NCBI GenBank assembly: GCA_034336665.1
Contig: CM067568.1
Location: forward strand, 42,512,770 to 42,576,769
Origin: Luscinia megarhynchos
Lineage: Eukaryota > Chordata > Aves > Passeriformes > Turdidae
Length of the DNA stretch: 64,000 nucleotides
Direction of reading: 5' to 3'
Under the pieces are notes generated by a model. That model was not told the DNA's origin. It saw only the letters and a program-made list of their open reading frames with translations, and did no database searches. Below are positions 39,167-51,700 of the stretch, piece after piece. How positions within the stretch are numbered: the first letter of the stretch is position 1; every line of letters starts with the position of its first letter. A program made the translations under genes and the position numbers.

Positions 39167-41939
39167 CAATGATAGGAGCATAAGAAGAAGCACTAGAAAT
39201 AAGAGTAACACCATATAAGACACGGATATTTTTACTGATTGACTGTAACTAATTACCTAAATCCATTTATAACGAAACATAATTGTCTCTTTAGAAAGTG
39301 CATGCCTGTTGGATTATTTATTGCCTTGTTTGAAGAATTGCTGATGTCTACTGTCCCATGTTGGGGAACCCATCTCTCTAGTTTGTGTTCCTTGTTAATT
39401 TTGTGAAAACTGATAGACTGAGCATGTGCTAGATGCCTTTTCAATGTATAAGCAAGCAAGTTCCCTGTCCAAGGTTCCAAAGTTCTCTTCTATCTTAATG
39501 TTGTCCTAAGTAGATTTGATATAAGATATTTATATGCACTCTAGAAGGGTGGATGAGCAAATCTTGCAGATGTTTTTTCCTGAAAAGCAAGGAACAACTA
39601 ATTTGTCCAAATGAATAGACTGAGAATTTGAGAAGTACATTCTGAAAAGAATAAGATGCTTCAAGTCATTATTGCAGCACCCAGTTTCTTAAATTCCCAT
39701 CATCTGTGTTCTCTATTCTTGCCTGAGATGCTTCCTCCTTAGCCTATTCTCTAGAATGGATTAAGCATATAGGAGATGGAGATGGGAAAGCCAGTATAAT
39801 AACTCAGAGGATTCCAATAAAAGTTAAAGGAGCAATGTCAGAAAAAGATGCATTAAGCTCAACTGGTAGCTTGTTCATCTCTCTAAGAAGGTTCTTATTC
39901 CCCAAATGCAATACAGAGACATCTGCCTGTTCACAGGGTGAGTGCCAAAGACAACAGAAATGTGATGTCCAATATCGTTATTTCCTTTATTTCTTCCCCC
40001 AAGGGGTGAAAATTCCTTTAGTACAAGAAGATTTGACTTCATTTCCATGGGAAAATGTTAAATGTGATATAATTTCATAAAATAGGCAATTTTCATTTTC
40101 CCCTGATGTATTTTGTGTTCTGTTTTCATGCAATTACCAAGTACTTAGGCTAGAGAGAAGAAAAGAATATACATGAATTATTCATTAAATGGACTTTTAG
40201 AACAGTTTACCCAGGGGAAAGGACTGAAGTTCAAGCTCTTACTACCAGAACAATACTAAAAAAAACACTTAAAGATTTAATGCCAGTCTGAGAGTGGTAC
40301 CAACATAAACCTATTATTTGTGGAGATCTCTTCAATCTAGTTTCTGCTACCTGATTTCTTTCATTAATTCTTCCTCTTCCCAAATATCAGCACATTATGT
40401 CTAAGAAACGTCTTTTATTAGAAAAAGTGGAAGAAAACATAACATTTATCACCCAGACAATTTTACTAACTGAATTGGCTTATTTTAGAGGATCAAAGAG
40501 AGGAATCATAAAATCAGAACTGGAGACAATCATTATTTTGATTTGACAAGATATAGGAACATCAATTAATTGTTAACTAGGGAAAGTGGTGACATAAATT
40601 TAAAAAAGCCAGAAAAATTAAATAGTCCAGAAAAAAATATAACATATTTTGCAACTGGATCTGAAAAGCATGCTGTTATGAGTGACAAATGGCTATTTTT
40701 TGAATTCTAAGTAATTAAAATCCCATACACATAAAAAAAAACTTATAGAGAAAAATAATATTTATTGAGCATCATTTCAGACAAACTGCACCAGCAAAAT
40801 TTGCTGATCTACATCAGCTGCATACACACACATCATGTTCTTAGTTGGCCTGCTACATATTAAAAAAAATTACTAGATACTACAGTATTTTCTCCAAGCT
40901 GATTTAGCAAATTATAGCTAAAGCTGCAACAGAAGACAGCTGGGGCCAGTATCTTTTATATCCTTTGCTCCTAACATAAGCTGAACAGTGTCTAAAAGCA
41001 CATTAGGAAAAATGCAGTGTGTCTAAACACTATTTTGATACACTAGGGATCATACAGAAATCAAAATAGGTACACACTTTTAAGAAATGAGCCATTATTG
41101 AGCCATACCTGCCATACAGGCAACAAAATCTCTCCTACATATTAGTGATTAAAATAGTATTAAAGAGCTAAAAAAGTGACACTGTCAAAGAAGCAGATAC
41201 AGTGACATAGGGTAGCTCATGTAAAATTCATATCACTCAAGGAAACTTTTCTCAGACTTTGAAAAGTCAAGCATCTTGGACAAAGAACTGAACATGCTCA
41301 CAGTTTCTCTGTGTTCTCAAAGCCCTATCTTTCCCAAATGCACCCACTCTATCTCTCTGTACTAATCTGCTTGACAGATCCTGTACACCATGAAATTCTG
41401 TCTTAAAGGGGTTTGGAAGTTATGAACTTCACAAAACCCCATTGGTAGTTTCATGAAAGGGGTTTTATCTGAGGTGAGGGTAAGGGCAAACTACAGGAAA
41501 GATGTACAGAATATCTTACTATGCTGACAATGGAATCTGAGCCTATAAGGAAATGTGAAGTGCTGGAGTCTATATTTCACTTCAAAACCAAAGTAGAAAC
41601 AGGTTATTTTGTTTATCTTTGTTCTTTCTCACAATCAAAGCTTTTTTCTCAGGTTTGAAGGAGGAAGGAATATATTAAGATGAATTTTTTTTTGCCCTTT
41701 GACCTCATATGCTTGTCCTCTACTTCTGTCCTCACTAGGAGAAGAATAATTTTCAAGGAGATTTTTTTAAAATCCCTCTAATTCATCTGTCTTCAAATGA
41801 TTGATGCTGCATATTGGTACCAAGTGTAATGTGCTTAAATGAACGTTCCTTTATTTAGAAGCTTTTATTCTTGAGCTGTAGTAAGTTTGCGTGAGAATAA
41901 AACCATTGATTCCTTTAAATTTCCTTATTTTCTCTTAAT

Positions 41940-42062
41940 TTTCTCCTTTCATCTTCTCTTTTCCTTTTGTCTTCCCTTTCCACTTTCCCCTTCCCTTTTC
42001 CTTTCCCTTTTTCCTACTCTTTTGCCTTCCCTTTTCCCTTTCTTTTTCCTTTCCCTTTCCTT
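41940..42062. repeat. Polypyrimidine tract of CCCTTTT-type words
   Basis: For about 120 bases the plus strand is almost entirely C and T, built from irregular CCTTTCCC and CCCTTTTCC words. The opposite strand is purine-rich and resembles a decayed form of the GGGAAA tract at 9.8 kb. The open frames on both strands (Phe/Leu/Pro-rich and Lys/Arg/Glu-rich) are products of this composition. Confidence 0.9.
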
Positions 42063-45000
42063 GGAAAATCTCAGTACGTTTAGGTGTAAAGAGTTTTTTG
42101 TCCATCCAGCAATTTCACCCAGGATTAAATTTTCCAACGCTTAAATCATTGGGCAGGATGTAATGTTTCCAAGATTCAGATCACTGGAACAGACAAAGAA
42201 ACTTTGCTTATTTAAAATTCTCCATCATGAAATGACATCCATCTTCAAGCTCCTGAATTTTTAGGAAAATGAGGGACTGGGATCTAGGTTTCAACCACCA
42301 GAATGGTCCAACTATCTTAATATTCTGAAGGGTAGGAAAAGATATACATCAAAGGTCATGTTGGATCTGATAAATCTTTTCCCGAATAAATATTCCATTG
42401 GAACTTTGTCTTTCAATAAATGAACTACATCTTTTTGAAAAAGAAAGAAAAGAATATAAAGAAAGGATAAAGTTGAGTTCTAATTTTAAACATCTGTATT
42501 AATTCAGACACTTAGGATTTACATCAGATAAATCAGGTGGTTCTACCATCATCCTCAAGAAGTTTGAAATGAAATAAAGCAAAAAACAACATAAATACAT
42601 AAATCATGTAAATAAAAAAATTAAAACCACCCCTCTTTGAGTTCTTGCTCAAATTAATCATCAAATATATTGGTTCCCTGTCCTATCTTCAGACAACCTG
42701 AGTACTATTTGTTAGGATTTGCATTTTTGATTTTCAATGACTAGTTAAAAGATCAGATCTTTTTTTAAGTGTCTGAGGCTTCATGAAACACAGAGAACAT
42801 ATATCTCTTTGCTCCATTATCACCTTTCTCCTCAAGTACTTTTAATAAGAAAAAATTTATGTTCAAGTACACCACTTATCAAGTGCATATATGTTTGCAT
42901 CAGTATTTTCAAATAAAAAAGTCATTTGACATGGATGTGCATACAGAATCAATCACCCAGAGACAGAAGACTTTGCATTCCTATTAAACACTTTCAAAAA
43001 GTCAGATATGTGTATATAAAGGAAGGTGGGAGACATCCTCAGAATTTCTCCTGCTGTGTATTGGCAGGACACAAAATATCACAAGCTGTAAAAATTAAGA
43101 CAATAAGAGTAAAATGATGGCTGGAGACATCATGGTCACTCAGAGGAAAAGAATCTTAAAGCAGCCTGAAAAACAAATTTGACCAATTTAGGCCAGGTAA
43201 TAAATTTTAAAAATACATCAACACATATATAAATTAACTTAATCCAAACTGTCAATAAAATCATCATTCTCTTTTCTCCATAATGATCTGTTTCTATTCA
43301 AGAAATTGTTTTTGAAAATAAATCACACCAAATAAGGAATAGACATTGCAAATTAACAAAGCAGCATGAATCTTCCTTTCAAAATCTTTTAGATTTAACA
43401 ATGGATCTAATTCATAATTGCCAGGCATCAACATCTGCAATGTGTACAGTGGATATGTATGTAATTTACTTTGTCTTTAAATATTTTTGATAATGCAGTA
43501 CTACAAATATATTTTTTTAAATCTTGTAATATTTGCCCTATTTTTTTTCATAAATCTAATGGGGAAGGTTGTCCTTCCCTTCTTATCACCACCACAATAA
43601 TTCTACCATCACCATCAAAAAAAAAAAAATCTATAATCTATTCACAAAAAATAAAATCAGCAGACAAGTGACAAAAAGTAACAAAGCATGAATAAGTGAA
43701 TCCCTGGAGCCATTCCAAATTCTCCTACTCTTCTATATAAAGATTGTCAAAATATGCTGATGTTGTTGACACAAAATTATGTTAAAATCATTGAGGTATT
43801 TTTAGGCTTCTTGAAAAGCCCCTAAATTTTTGCATTGCTATCAAGCTGCAAGGTGAATTAAAGAAACTTACATTTCAGTGCCTAGACCTTGTGTTTGAAC
43901 AGAATTCTACCTCTTTCTTCTTAGTGAAAATTCCTGTAGTAAAAAAAAAAAAGTGTCTCCCTTTCATTTTAATGATAATCAAAACAACCATATAAATTAC
44001 CAGAACCTGGAGGAAAAAAACAACTCTTGTAATCCCATGTTATACCTTGTCTTGCAAAAGTGATTCCTGTAGTGGCCATGTTTCCTGCTCTTTATTATCT
44101 ATGTATTTTTTTAATACTTGTCACAAGAAATCTGTGATTTTTTTTTCCATCTCTGATTTTTTATTAATCTCCTCATTTTCTAGTTTCCTTTTCCCTTTGT
44201 CTTTGTGGTTAGCTCTTTGGAGCCATTACTCAAGCAATTCTATGTAACATCAATGAGAGAGCAGGCTGCCCTTTAGCCGTGTCCTTGTCTGTTTAATGGT
44301 GCAAGTTCACACCAACTCTCTCACCTGGGCTTTCCTGTTCCTTGAGAGGGTAGCAGTTTCTGAGGATCAACTCTATCTGGCCTGTTGAAAGTTGAATCAG
44401 ACTGCTGGTGTCTTTGGCTGTGCTTTCTTCACTTACAGGAAAGCCTCTGGAACTAAACCACAGCCTCACTTGAAAAAACGTTTCAAAACCCAGCTGATGG
44501 TTTGAGGGAAACAGTGGGATTTGGGTAGTAAGTTTTCTATATCTGGACTTGAGTTATTCCTTCCTGCAAGAATAGAGGTAGAGCAATAAAGAGCAAAGCT
44601 TGGACAAGACAATGAAGGACATCAATAAATTTCTGCTAACAGTTTTGCCCTTTGTCTTTATTGATTTCTGCCTTTTTAACCTGCAGTTAAGCTACATCTA
44701 ATTGCCCATCTTTTGAGCTAGTCCCACTTTTGGAAGGGTAACACAAAATGTTTCTAGTAATGTTAGGAAATACAGTCGTTTGCAAGAAAGCATTTGTAGA
44801 TGAAATTACTGTCCTTTATGCAAATACTTTATTTGATAACAAAAATGGAATTACTAAACTTAGGTTTATATATTATCAGATGATACATATATGTCTTCTA
44901 GATTTCTTGCAGCTTCACTAAGAGGCCTGAGTGTTCACTATCCAGTCTTGACACCTGAGATTATTTGGAGGGAAATATATGTACACCTGACAGCAGTCAC

Positions 45001-46240
45001 TTTGCACCAGTCCTTCATGATCTCTCATTACAGCCTGGTAGACTGCTACCCCAGGATTTAACTTCAGACTGAACAGTGCCAGTGAGGCTGAATATAGCTT
45101 ACAGACATTGTCAGTATGATATCAGAGCTTTGGTAAATCAGTATAATTCCTTTGCATGAGTTTACTTGAGTAGTAGTGTTACTGTGCTATTTGTTTGCTG
45201 AACTGGAATATCTCTGTCAAGGATGTCAATAGAAAACTACTCTTTATTTTACTGGAATGGGTTATGTTTGGGACATAGAATGCATTGTGTAGAAAGAAAA
45301 TAGGTGGTGCTAATGACATACAGACCTGAATAGAATGAATTTTCAAAACAAGAAAAGCCCTATGTTCTCTATATTTTTTAAATCTAAAAGTTAAGACCTG
45401 TATGGCCGAATGGATAACTTTTTTTTCCCTCCCCTAAATAATTTCTTTTGTTCAGAAGTGTTTTATAAGAACAAAAAGAAAAAAGCATTAAAGAATCTGG
45501 TATTTCTTCAATGCATTAGTGTTTGCTTACAAAGAATGCATGGGGAATTTTCTGTGAGGAAAACAAACTGGTTTCTTTGTTCTCTTTCACGCATCATGCA
45601 AAATTTTTCTCATCTGTTTATCTTTCAGACGTTGTTAAAGATTTTATGGTTGTGCTTGGTGGATTTTGTTTTTTATTTTTATATTTCTGTTAGCTTTTAC
45701 TTATTTTTAAAATTTATTTCATTTATTTATGTGTACAGCACAAGTGCTTTGCATGAAGTTTCATGGAATGTCTCCAAACATACAGTGCAAATACTACCTA
45801 AGATTTGTCACACATCTGGGTATCATTTGAAGCAACTTGGTTATTTCTTACAGTCACCTCAAACTGAAGGCAGCCTCTATGGAGGTTAAGATTAACAGGC
45901 TTTTTTTTCTTTTCACATCTTCTAAGCACAGCTAACACATATGTTGTAGTCAAATATCATTCATTAGGACCAAAACAGAATAAATTACAAGGGCTGGAAC
46001 TATGCAGTCTGCATTATATAATGCATTAGAACATAGGAATTTAGTCACTTCTTGGCCATAAAATCTATAGATTACAAAGAATACCTCTCACAAAGAGCTG
46101 CTAAAACTCCTCCCTTTTTCATCAGAAACCTCATTATCTGATACAGAAAAAATGTCCCAAATGGAGCACATAGTTGAAATAAAATTAGTATGTTATATCT
46201 TAAGTATTAAAATCGTATTTCTGAAAGTTTAAGACTAATA
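42063..46240. other. Unique AT-rich DNA, no gene seen
   Basis: Contains the G-free A-rich tract at 43572-43659 and an 11-base A run at 43941. The block at 44260-44480 is richer in G and C but unassigned. The longest open frame of the window (45410-45889) lies here. It is dominated by Phe, Leu and Lys from T- and A-rich DNA and shows no domain. Confidence 0.5.
43572..43659. repeat. G-free tract with CAC/CAT triplets and poly(A)
   Basis: For 88 bases the plus strand lacks G. It starts with CACCACCAC and ATCACCATC words, runs into a 13-base A run and ends A-rich. It resembles a decayed simple repeat or an old A-rich tail. Confidence 0.75.
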
Positions 46241-46990
46241 CATTGGGTGCAATTGGCAAGGTTTTGGCAGCAGAGAGGCAGAGGCAGGAGAGGATGGGCC
46301 TGCAGGGGTGGCCACTGTGGGAAGAGGTCAGCACTGAACTGTGCCAGGCACAGCCTGCTCCGTCTGTCTCCTACCACAGGAGGCACACGGCGCCATCTCT
46401 GGGGAAAAACATGTCTCAGAAAAGAGACCAAGAGGAAACAAAGAGTGTGACAAACAGCAAAGAACATACTGAGGTCAGAGGAGGAGAATGAAAAACTTCA
46501 TAGCAGAGTACCCATCTACTGCAGCTTGGGGAGGATTCTTGCCGGAGCAGTTGGATATTCATGGAGGAGCAATGTCTGGTGGAAAGAGTGCAAAAGCAGA
46601 GGAGCAGGCTGGTGAGGAAGGAGAAGCAGAAGGAAGATGCTAGGTACTGACTGTAACACACACACCAAACCCAGAGCCTCGCTACACTGCTCAGGGTGGT
46701 GAGGTCACTGTGAAGAGAAGGACCAGAGAAGAGTTGGGCAAAGGTGTTGATTTAAGATTTATCTAGTGTTTCTCACTACCCAAGTTGGCAATAAGTTAAA
46801 TTATTTTTTTACTAGTAACTATATTTCACCTGTGACAGTGAATTGAGTCAATCTCCTGGTCTTTATCTCGACCCAACAGCTTTTTAATCCTGTTTTCTCC
46901 CCATGTCCTGTTGAGGAGGAAGGGTGTATGAGCTATTGTGTAGACATTTGGGTGTTAGCTAAACCTAACTGGCCAAATCTATGAATGGAA
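46241..46990 (+). mobile_element. Avian endogenous-retrovirus LTR, decayed copy (family A)
   Basis: This is a second copy of the family seen antisense at 28.4 kb. It opens with a GGGTGCAATTGGCAAGG block (46245), then CCTGCAGGGGTGGCC (about 46299), which match the recalled LTR start. The 3' half shows GTGTTGATTTAAGATTT (about 46745), TTGGCAATAAGTTAAATT (46785), TTTATCTCGACCCA (46861) and a CTGTTGAGGAGGAAGG block (46908), in the same order as the other copy. The polyadenylation signal has decayed to AATAAG (46790-46795). There is no retroviral coding sequence on either side. The several open frames over 46207-46661 are LTR sequence, not genes. Ends are estimated to within about 20 bases. Confidence 0.82.
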
Positions 46991-48248
46991 CATAAAATAC
47001 TGATAAAAAAAGCCTTTCAGATCATAGCCTATCAGAGGATTTAATCCATACCAGAGAACACAGAGCATTTAAGTAATTAGAGAAAAGGTAATTGAATAAC
47101 AGTCACTAAGAGGTATTAATGAGTGTGACAAGATTACTAAATGGACTTTCAAGGATCATACTGGTTTCTGACTAACACTTGTAGAGTATTACAGTGTAAA
47201 AATGAGAGTATAAAGATGATGAAATTAAACAATACAAAGTAAAGGTTCACCTGAAAAAAAACAAGACCTCAAAAAACACTCTGGATACTACCAAGTAGAA
47301 GCTCCAAAGTCCAAGCCACTCAGCATCACAGTTATAAGGGCCAGGGAGTTTCTTGTCTGTGAGAAAAAAGTAAGTTTATATGATGTAGATTTCACCATAA
47401 AAACAAGTGGAAGAAATCCCAACTAATCTTTTTTTGAGGGTAATTTTTTTAGACTTATATGACAAGAAAAGAATTGAGTTCTGGAGTGTCTACAAAAATT
47501 TGTGCATAGGTATGAGCTCACACTACACCAGCCAGATGCTGTTCAGCAGTCACAGTACAGGCATGGCAAGCTGAAACCTGTCATGCACAAAGATGCAGAC
47601 ATGAAAACATGGGCATACACACAGACAATCACACACTGCCATGCACAGGCTCAGGTGGGTCATTTAAGACCGAATTTTAGAATTCCTTCAGGTTACTCTT
47701 CTATCCTGCTCGTAATATGTTGTGAATAAAATCTGATATCAACACTAGAGAAAAGAGCATGGGTCAAATATTTAATGATATAGCTCTTTTAAAAAATAAT
47801 TCCTAGCTATAAAAGTGAAATTGATAATGAATGAACGTGTAGGTAACTGTAGGACATAGCTGGGGAGAATTAAAATGATAAGATTCCAATTATGTCTGTC
47901 TTCATTTTCCCAGCAGCATTTGTCAATTTTTTTCCTTACAAAGGGCTCAAGTAATGATTTTATTATTGTGTTAAAACAACATTTTTTTTCTCTTAAAATG
48001 CGTTGTTTCATGAGTATTTGTGAGCACACAAAATGCATGAATAAGGGAGACAGGACTAGATTCCTGCATCTGCATTTGCTAGAGCAGAGTCAACACTCTC
48101 CTTTAGCTGTGTGGCTGTGGACCTACTCTCCAGGACTCAGAAAACCCTTCCCTCTGTAAGCTGGCTGTACTTACCCAACAGCTACAGTGTGAGCACACAC
48201 AGGATGATCCAGCTCCTTCTTTCCTTCTCAAATTAATAAATTCCCACA

Positions 48249-48270
48249 TTTTTATTTATTTATTTATTTT
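48249..48270. repeat. (TTTA)n tetranucleotide repeat
   Basis: About five uninterrupted TTTA units within AT-rich DNA. It is a simple microsatellite. Confidence 0.9.
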
Positions 48271-48352
48271 AAATATTGACAAGAAATGTTGTCATCCTTG
48301 TTTTGGTACAGGAATGCCTACCCTGCTTTAATCTACAGCAGCCATATAACTA

Positions 48353-48385
48353 TTTATATGCTCTTTATATGCTTTTCATATGCTG
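48353..48385. repeat. Three tandem copies of an 11-bp unit
   Basis: TTTATATGCTC, TTTATATGCTT and TTCATATGCTG lie head to tail. They differ by one to two bases each and together form a small tandem array. Confidence 0.9.
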
Positions 48386-49596
48386 TCTTTTTGACTATAT
48401 ACCAGTTAAATCTCATAGAGTGTCAACATACCTTCCCTTAACTGCCTAGGGAACAGCCAGCTTTCATGTAAACTTGTTTATGGCAATACCTATGAAGGTA
48501 TAATTTTCTGAATTGCTTTGATTCAGTAATCAGTCCAAGATGGGAATAGAAATTATATTTTCTGCAGACTTCATGTAATTTCTCCATGCTGAAAGCATTG
48601 TATATTATAGGAGAACATTTTTCTCACAATATACATATGAATATTTTTTTATACTCAGCCAAGTGGGGTTAGAGCAAAAATAACTTAGAATTTGTTGGGA
48701 CATTTTTCTCTACCTTATATATCTACTCCATCTAAAAAAACTACAGATACACACATGCAATTTTTATTTAAAAAATCCCATATATTTCTAGAAAAAATTG
48801 AATCCATTTTTGATCATAAATCCCTTTTATTTTGCTTGGACATTGTTCTCCTGCATTTTGTCCAATAAATTCAGCTGGATCCTATTTAATAAGATTCTAA
48901 GTTTGGCCATAATTTTTCTGTCATCATTTTATCATTAAAATATACCCACCCACAACAGACTGCTATTTTGTTTTTCTTTTACTCTCCCTCCACCCCTACA
49001 AGTGGATGACCTAAGTAGAACTGAAAACTGCTTTTTTTCCTATTACATCCTTGGACAGTGAAAATTTTAAAGAAAATTGATTAATTATTAAAAAGCTCTA
49101 AATGAAACTATACAAGAAAATAGAGTGCTCTAGATATAGAATATTGAATGGCTTTTACTTATATTCCATGCTTTTTGCCAAATAAATCAATTCAATAATT
49201 ATTTTGAAAATTTCAGTGGTATATCTGATAAACTGTTGAAATATTTTAAAAACTGAAGACTAAATTTTCTGTCTTTTGTAACTAACAAACAAGCATGGAT
49301 ATATGTGTGTAGACAAGTCAATGTGTACATGTTTATACCATAATATGCATATGTAGCTTCATGTACAAACATTCACACATACTTACAGAGATTTTATTGT
49401 CAGGATGGATCCATGTATGCAAATATGACACTGAAGTCACTCTGATTTGAGAAATAAACCTGTCCACACAGGGATAGAATCTGAGCAAAACTAAATTTTT
49501 CTGAGTTTTATCCCAGGATTCCTAAATGTTTATATCAGTATTCCTATGTAGAAAAGAATGAATGATGCTAATATAATTTAGAGTATAATGTTAAGG

Positions 49597-49623
49597 TTTT
49601 TTCTTTTTTTTTTTCTTTTTTTT
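49597..49623. repeat. T-rich homopolymer tract
   Basis: T runs are interrupted by single C bases, for 27 bases. It is simple sequence. Confidence 0.9.
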
Positions 49624-49956
49624 ATCTTGTGTATCTTAAGAACAAAGTCTGACAGCTTAGATACTGTGTTAGACATATTTTTCATGTATATAGCTTTATT
49701 TATCTGATCAGATCAGGCCATGGTTTCATGTCTTTAAGAAAGAATGCCAAGTCTTCCAGATATTCTATCTCACTGACTATAGGAGAATCAGTAAATAAAT
49801 GAAAGTGTCAGTCTTGGTAGTCTGGTCATATTAATATTAAATGTTTTGGATCCTGCATTATGCAGAAATCTGGATGGTATTTAGTGTTCTGAAGTCAAAG
49901 TAGATAATGATTTACAAGATCATTCATCATAGATCTGTACAGACTAAGATTAATGT

Positions 49957-49986
49957 ACTTGTTCTGAATACACTTGTTCTGAGTAC
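49957..49986. repeat. 15-bp direct tandem duplication
   Basis: ACTTGTTCTGAATAC (49957-49971) is followed directly by ACTTGTTCTGAGTAC (49972-49986), with one mismatch. A third partial copy (TTGC) trails. Confidence 0.95.
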
Positions 49987-50857
49987 TTGCTTAGTTCTGT
50001 TCCCCCAAATTTGGGTTCAAGTTTCTGAGAATAACACTGCAAATATTTATTTCTATTGAGCACTGTCTAAAAATGATACTACATTGTCCCAAAACAATTT
50101 ATTATACCAAGGATACAAATACTTTCAAGTCTTTTTCTTTCTACAATTGGCACGATGCCTTGCAGAGGAGTCTGCAGTGGTTTTTGTGCTGGCAAGCTGT
50201 ATTTAAGCTTTCTGCATTTAATCTGTTTTTATTGAGAAAACCTTCATTTGGAATTTATATGTGAAAGTTCAAGGCATATTTTTTTTTGGTTAATCTTTGC
50301 TATTTACACAATATTACTTTTCAAGCTTGCACAAAAACAACTTTATGATGTGCCATAAACACACACTAAAGACTTCAGTTTTATAGGTTTCTCAAAGAAA
50401 ATAATTTTTAATTGTACTATCTGTCTTACTGTGGAGCTAAACTGCCCTTGAGAAAGTGATTTGAATGTATGCAACCAAGTCCAAAGTAAATGTGTGTAAA
50501 GGAAAAATATGAAACATATAAACTATGGCTAAATGGTAAGAGATTTAATGTTACCATTCAGTAGTAACATTCTGAAATATTTTACAAATATTACTGACCT
50601 ACCAATATTTTCACAGACCCACAGGATTGTATGGTATCCTTTTGACAGTTGCTGAAAGAAATAAAATAAAATATTTTCCAGCCTCTATATTTTGAAGCCC
50701 TGATAGACTTCTTACCATCTTCTCTTAGAGCAATTATTTCTCTTTACAACAAGGTGAAAAGAATGCACACAGTGGTTCCCTAGCCATAAAAACACTCGAG
50801 TGCACTGTGAGGTCCAAACCATAAAACAACCACTAAATCAGAACACATTACAGTGCT

Positions 50858-50901
50858 CTGCAGACAGAAACTGGAATTTCTGCAGACACAAACTGGAAGG
50901 G
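50858..50901. repeat. 22-bp direct tandem duplication
   Basis: Two adjacent 22-base copies begin CTGCAGACAGAAACTGGAA and CTGCAGACACAAACTGGAA and differ at one internal position and at the last three bases. Each copy carries a PstI-like CTGCAG. No gene context. Confidence 0.95.
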
Positions 50902-51680
50902 CAAAAATAAACTTTTGTATTCATCTCAGTGTCCTGAACCATTTAACTCATGGAATAATTATCTTATTTTCTCTTTGAAATGTCTGTTTATCTCCAGTAG
51001 AGACATAAGTTTATTGTTATCCCCTTTTATTGCTTCTTTTGCCTGCATCTCAAGTAAGATATTGTGAAAAAGCAAAGGATGTGGAAGAAAGAAGAGAAAA
51101 ACCCAAATTCTTGCAGGACAAAGCTGACAAATCCACCTGCTGTGATCCATTACACGTCAAAGCTTCTTGAATTTATTATCCAATATGTAGAAGCTGGTTT
51201 AATAAAGTGAATTATAAGCCAATATTTGTCAAGCCCACTCAATACACATAGAATCATTGGAGCTTTGATAGACAGACATGGGGAGAATGTCTGTGTATAT
51301 GTAGCTATAAATCAGCTGGTGACTGAACTGAGTTTTTTTTCCTGTTATCTATTTATAAGCAGCTGATATGGGCACTCCATATGTACAAATAGATTGAAAA
51401 ATACTTTGCAGTACAAAATTTAATAATAAATGAAAGAATTCTGACTTTAAGACTAAAATTTAGAGCAGATGCATGGATATTACAACTCTACCTTTTTCCC
51501 ACTTTATCCTTTTGCTGCCTTTTAGTGCAAGCATCATGACTAAGGTATTTGCTTCTCAGGACTTCCTTAATCATAGGTTGGGTTGGGTTTGCAAGGCTAG
51601 AAAGTGGCCACAACATTTTCACTGCTTTTTGCTGAGAAACTCCTCAAACTGTTAAGTCTCTCTAGAATGGACTAGAAATT

Positions 51681-51700
51681 AAAAAAAAAAAAAAAAAAAA
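51681..51700. repeat. 20-base poly(A) run
   Basis: An uninterrupted A run followed by CAAAAC and more A-rich DNA. No recognisable retrocopy lies upstream, although the preceding 110 bases may hold an LTR remnant. Confidence 0.9.

Larger units (their letters stand above)
35158..41939. other. Unique AT-rich DNA, no gene seen
   Basis: It contains the poly(A) run at 35585, a degenerate triplet tract at 39117-39166 and otherwise unique AT-rich sequence. No open frame is notable, and I recognise no transposon. Confidence 0.5.

Noticed and set aside
41887..42144. Signal-peptide-like or Lys/Arg-rich frames on both strands
   Set aside because: They are produced by the polypyrimidine tract at 41940-42062.
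45410..45889. Longest open frame, 159 codons, plus strand
   Set aside because: The peptide is dominated by Phe, Leu, Lys and Ser arising from T- and A-rich DNA. It has no domain or coding-type codon pattern, and one frame of this length is within chance for 64 kb.
46207..46661. Several overlapping frames on both strands in a GC-rich block
   Set aside because: The block is LTR sequence of family A, so no host gene is implied.
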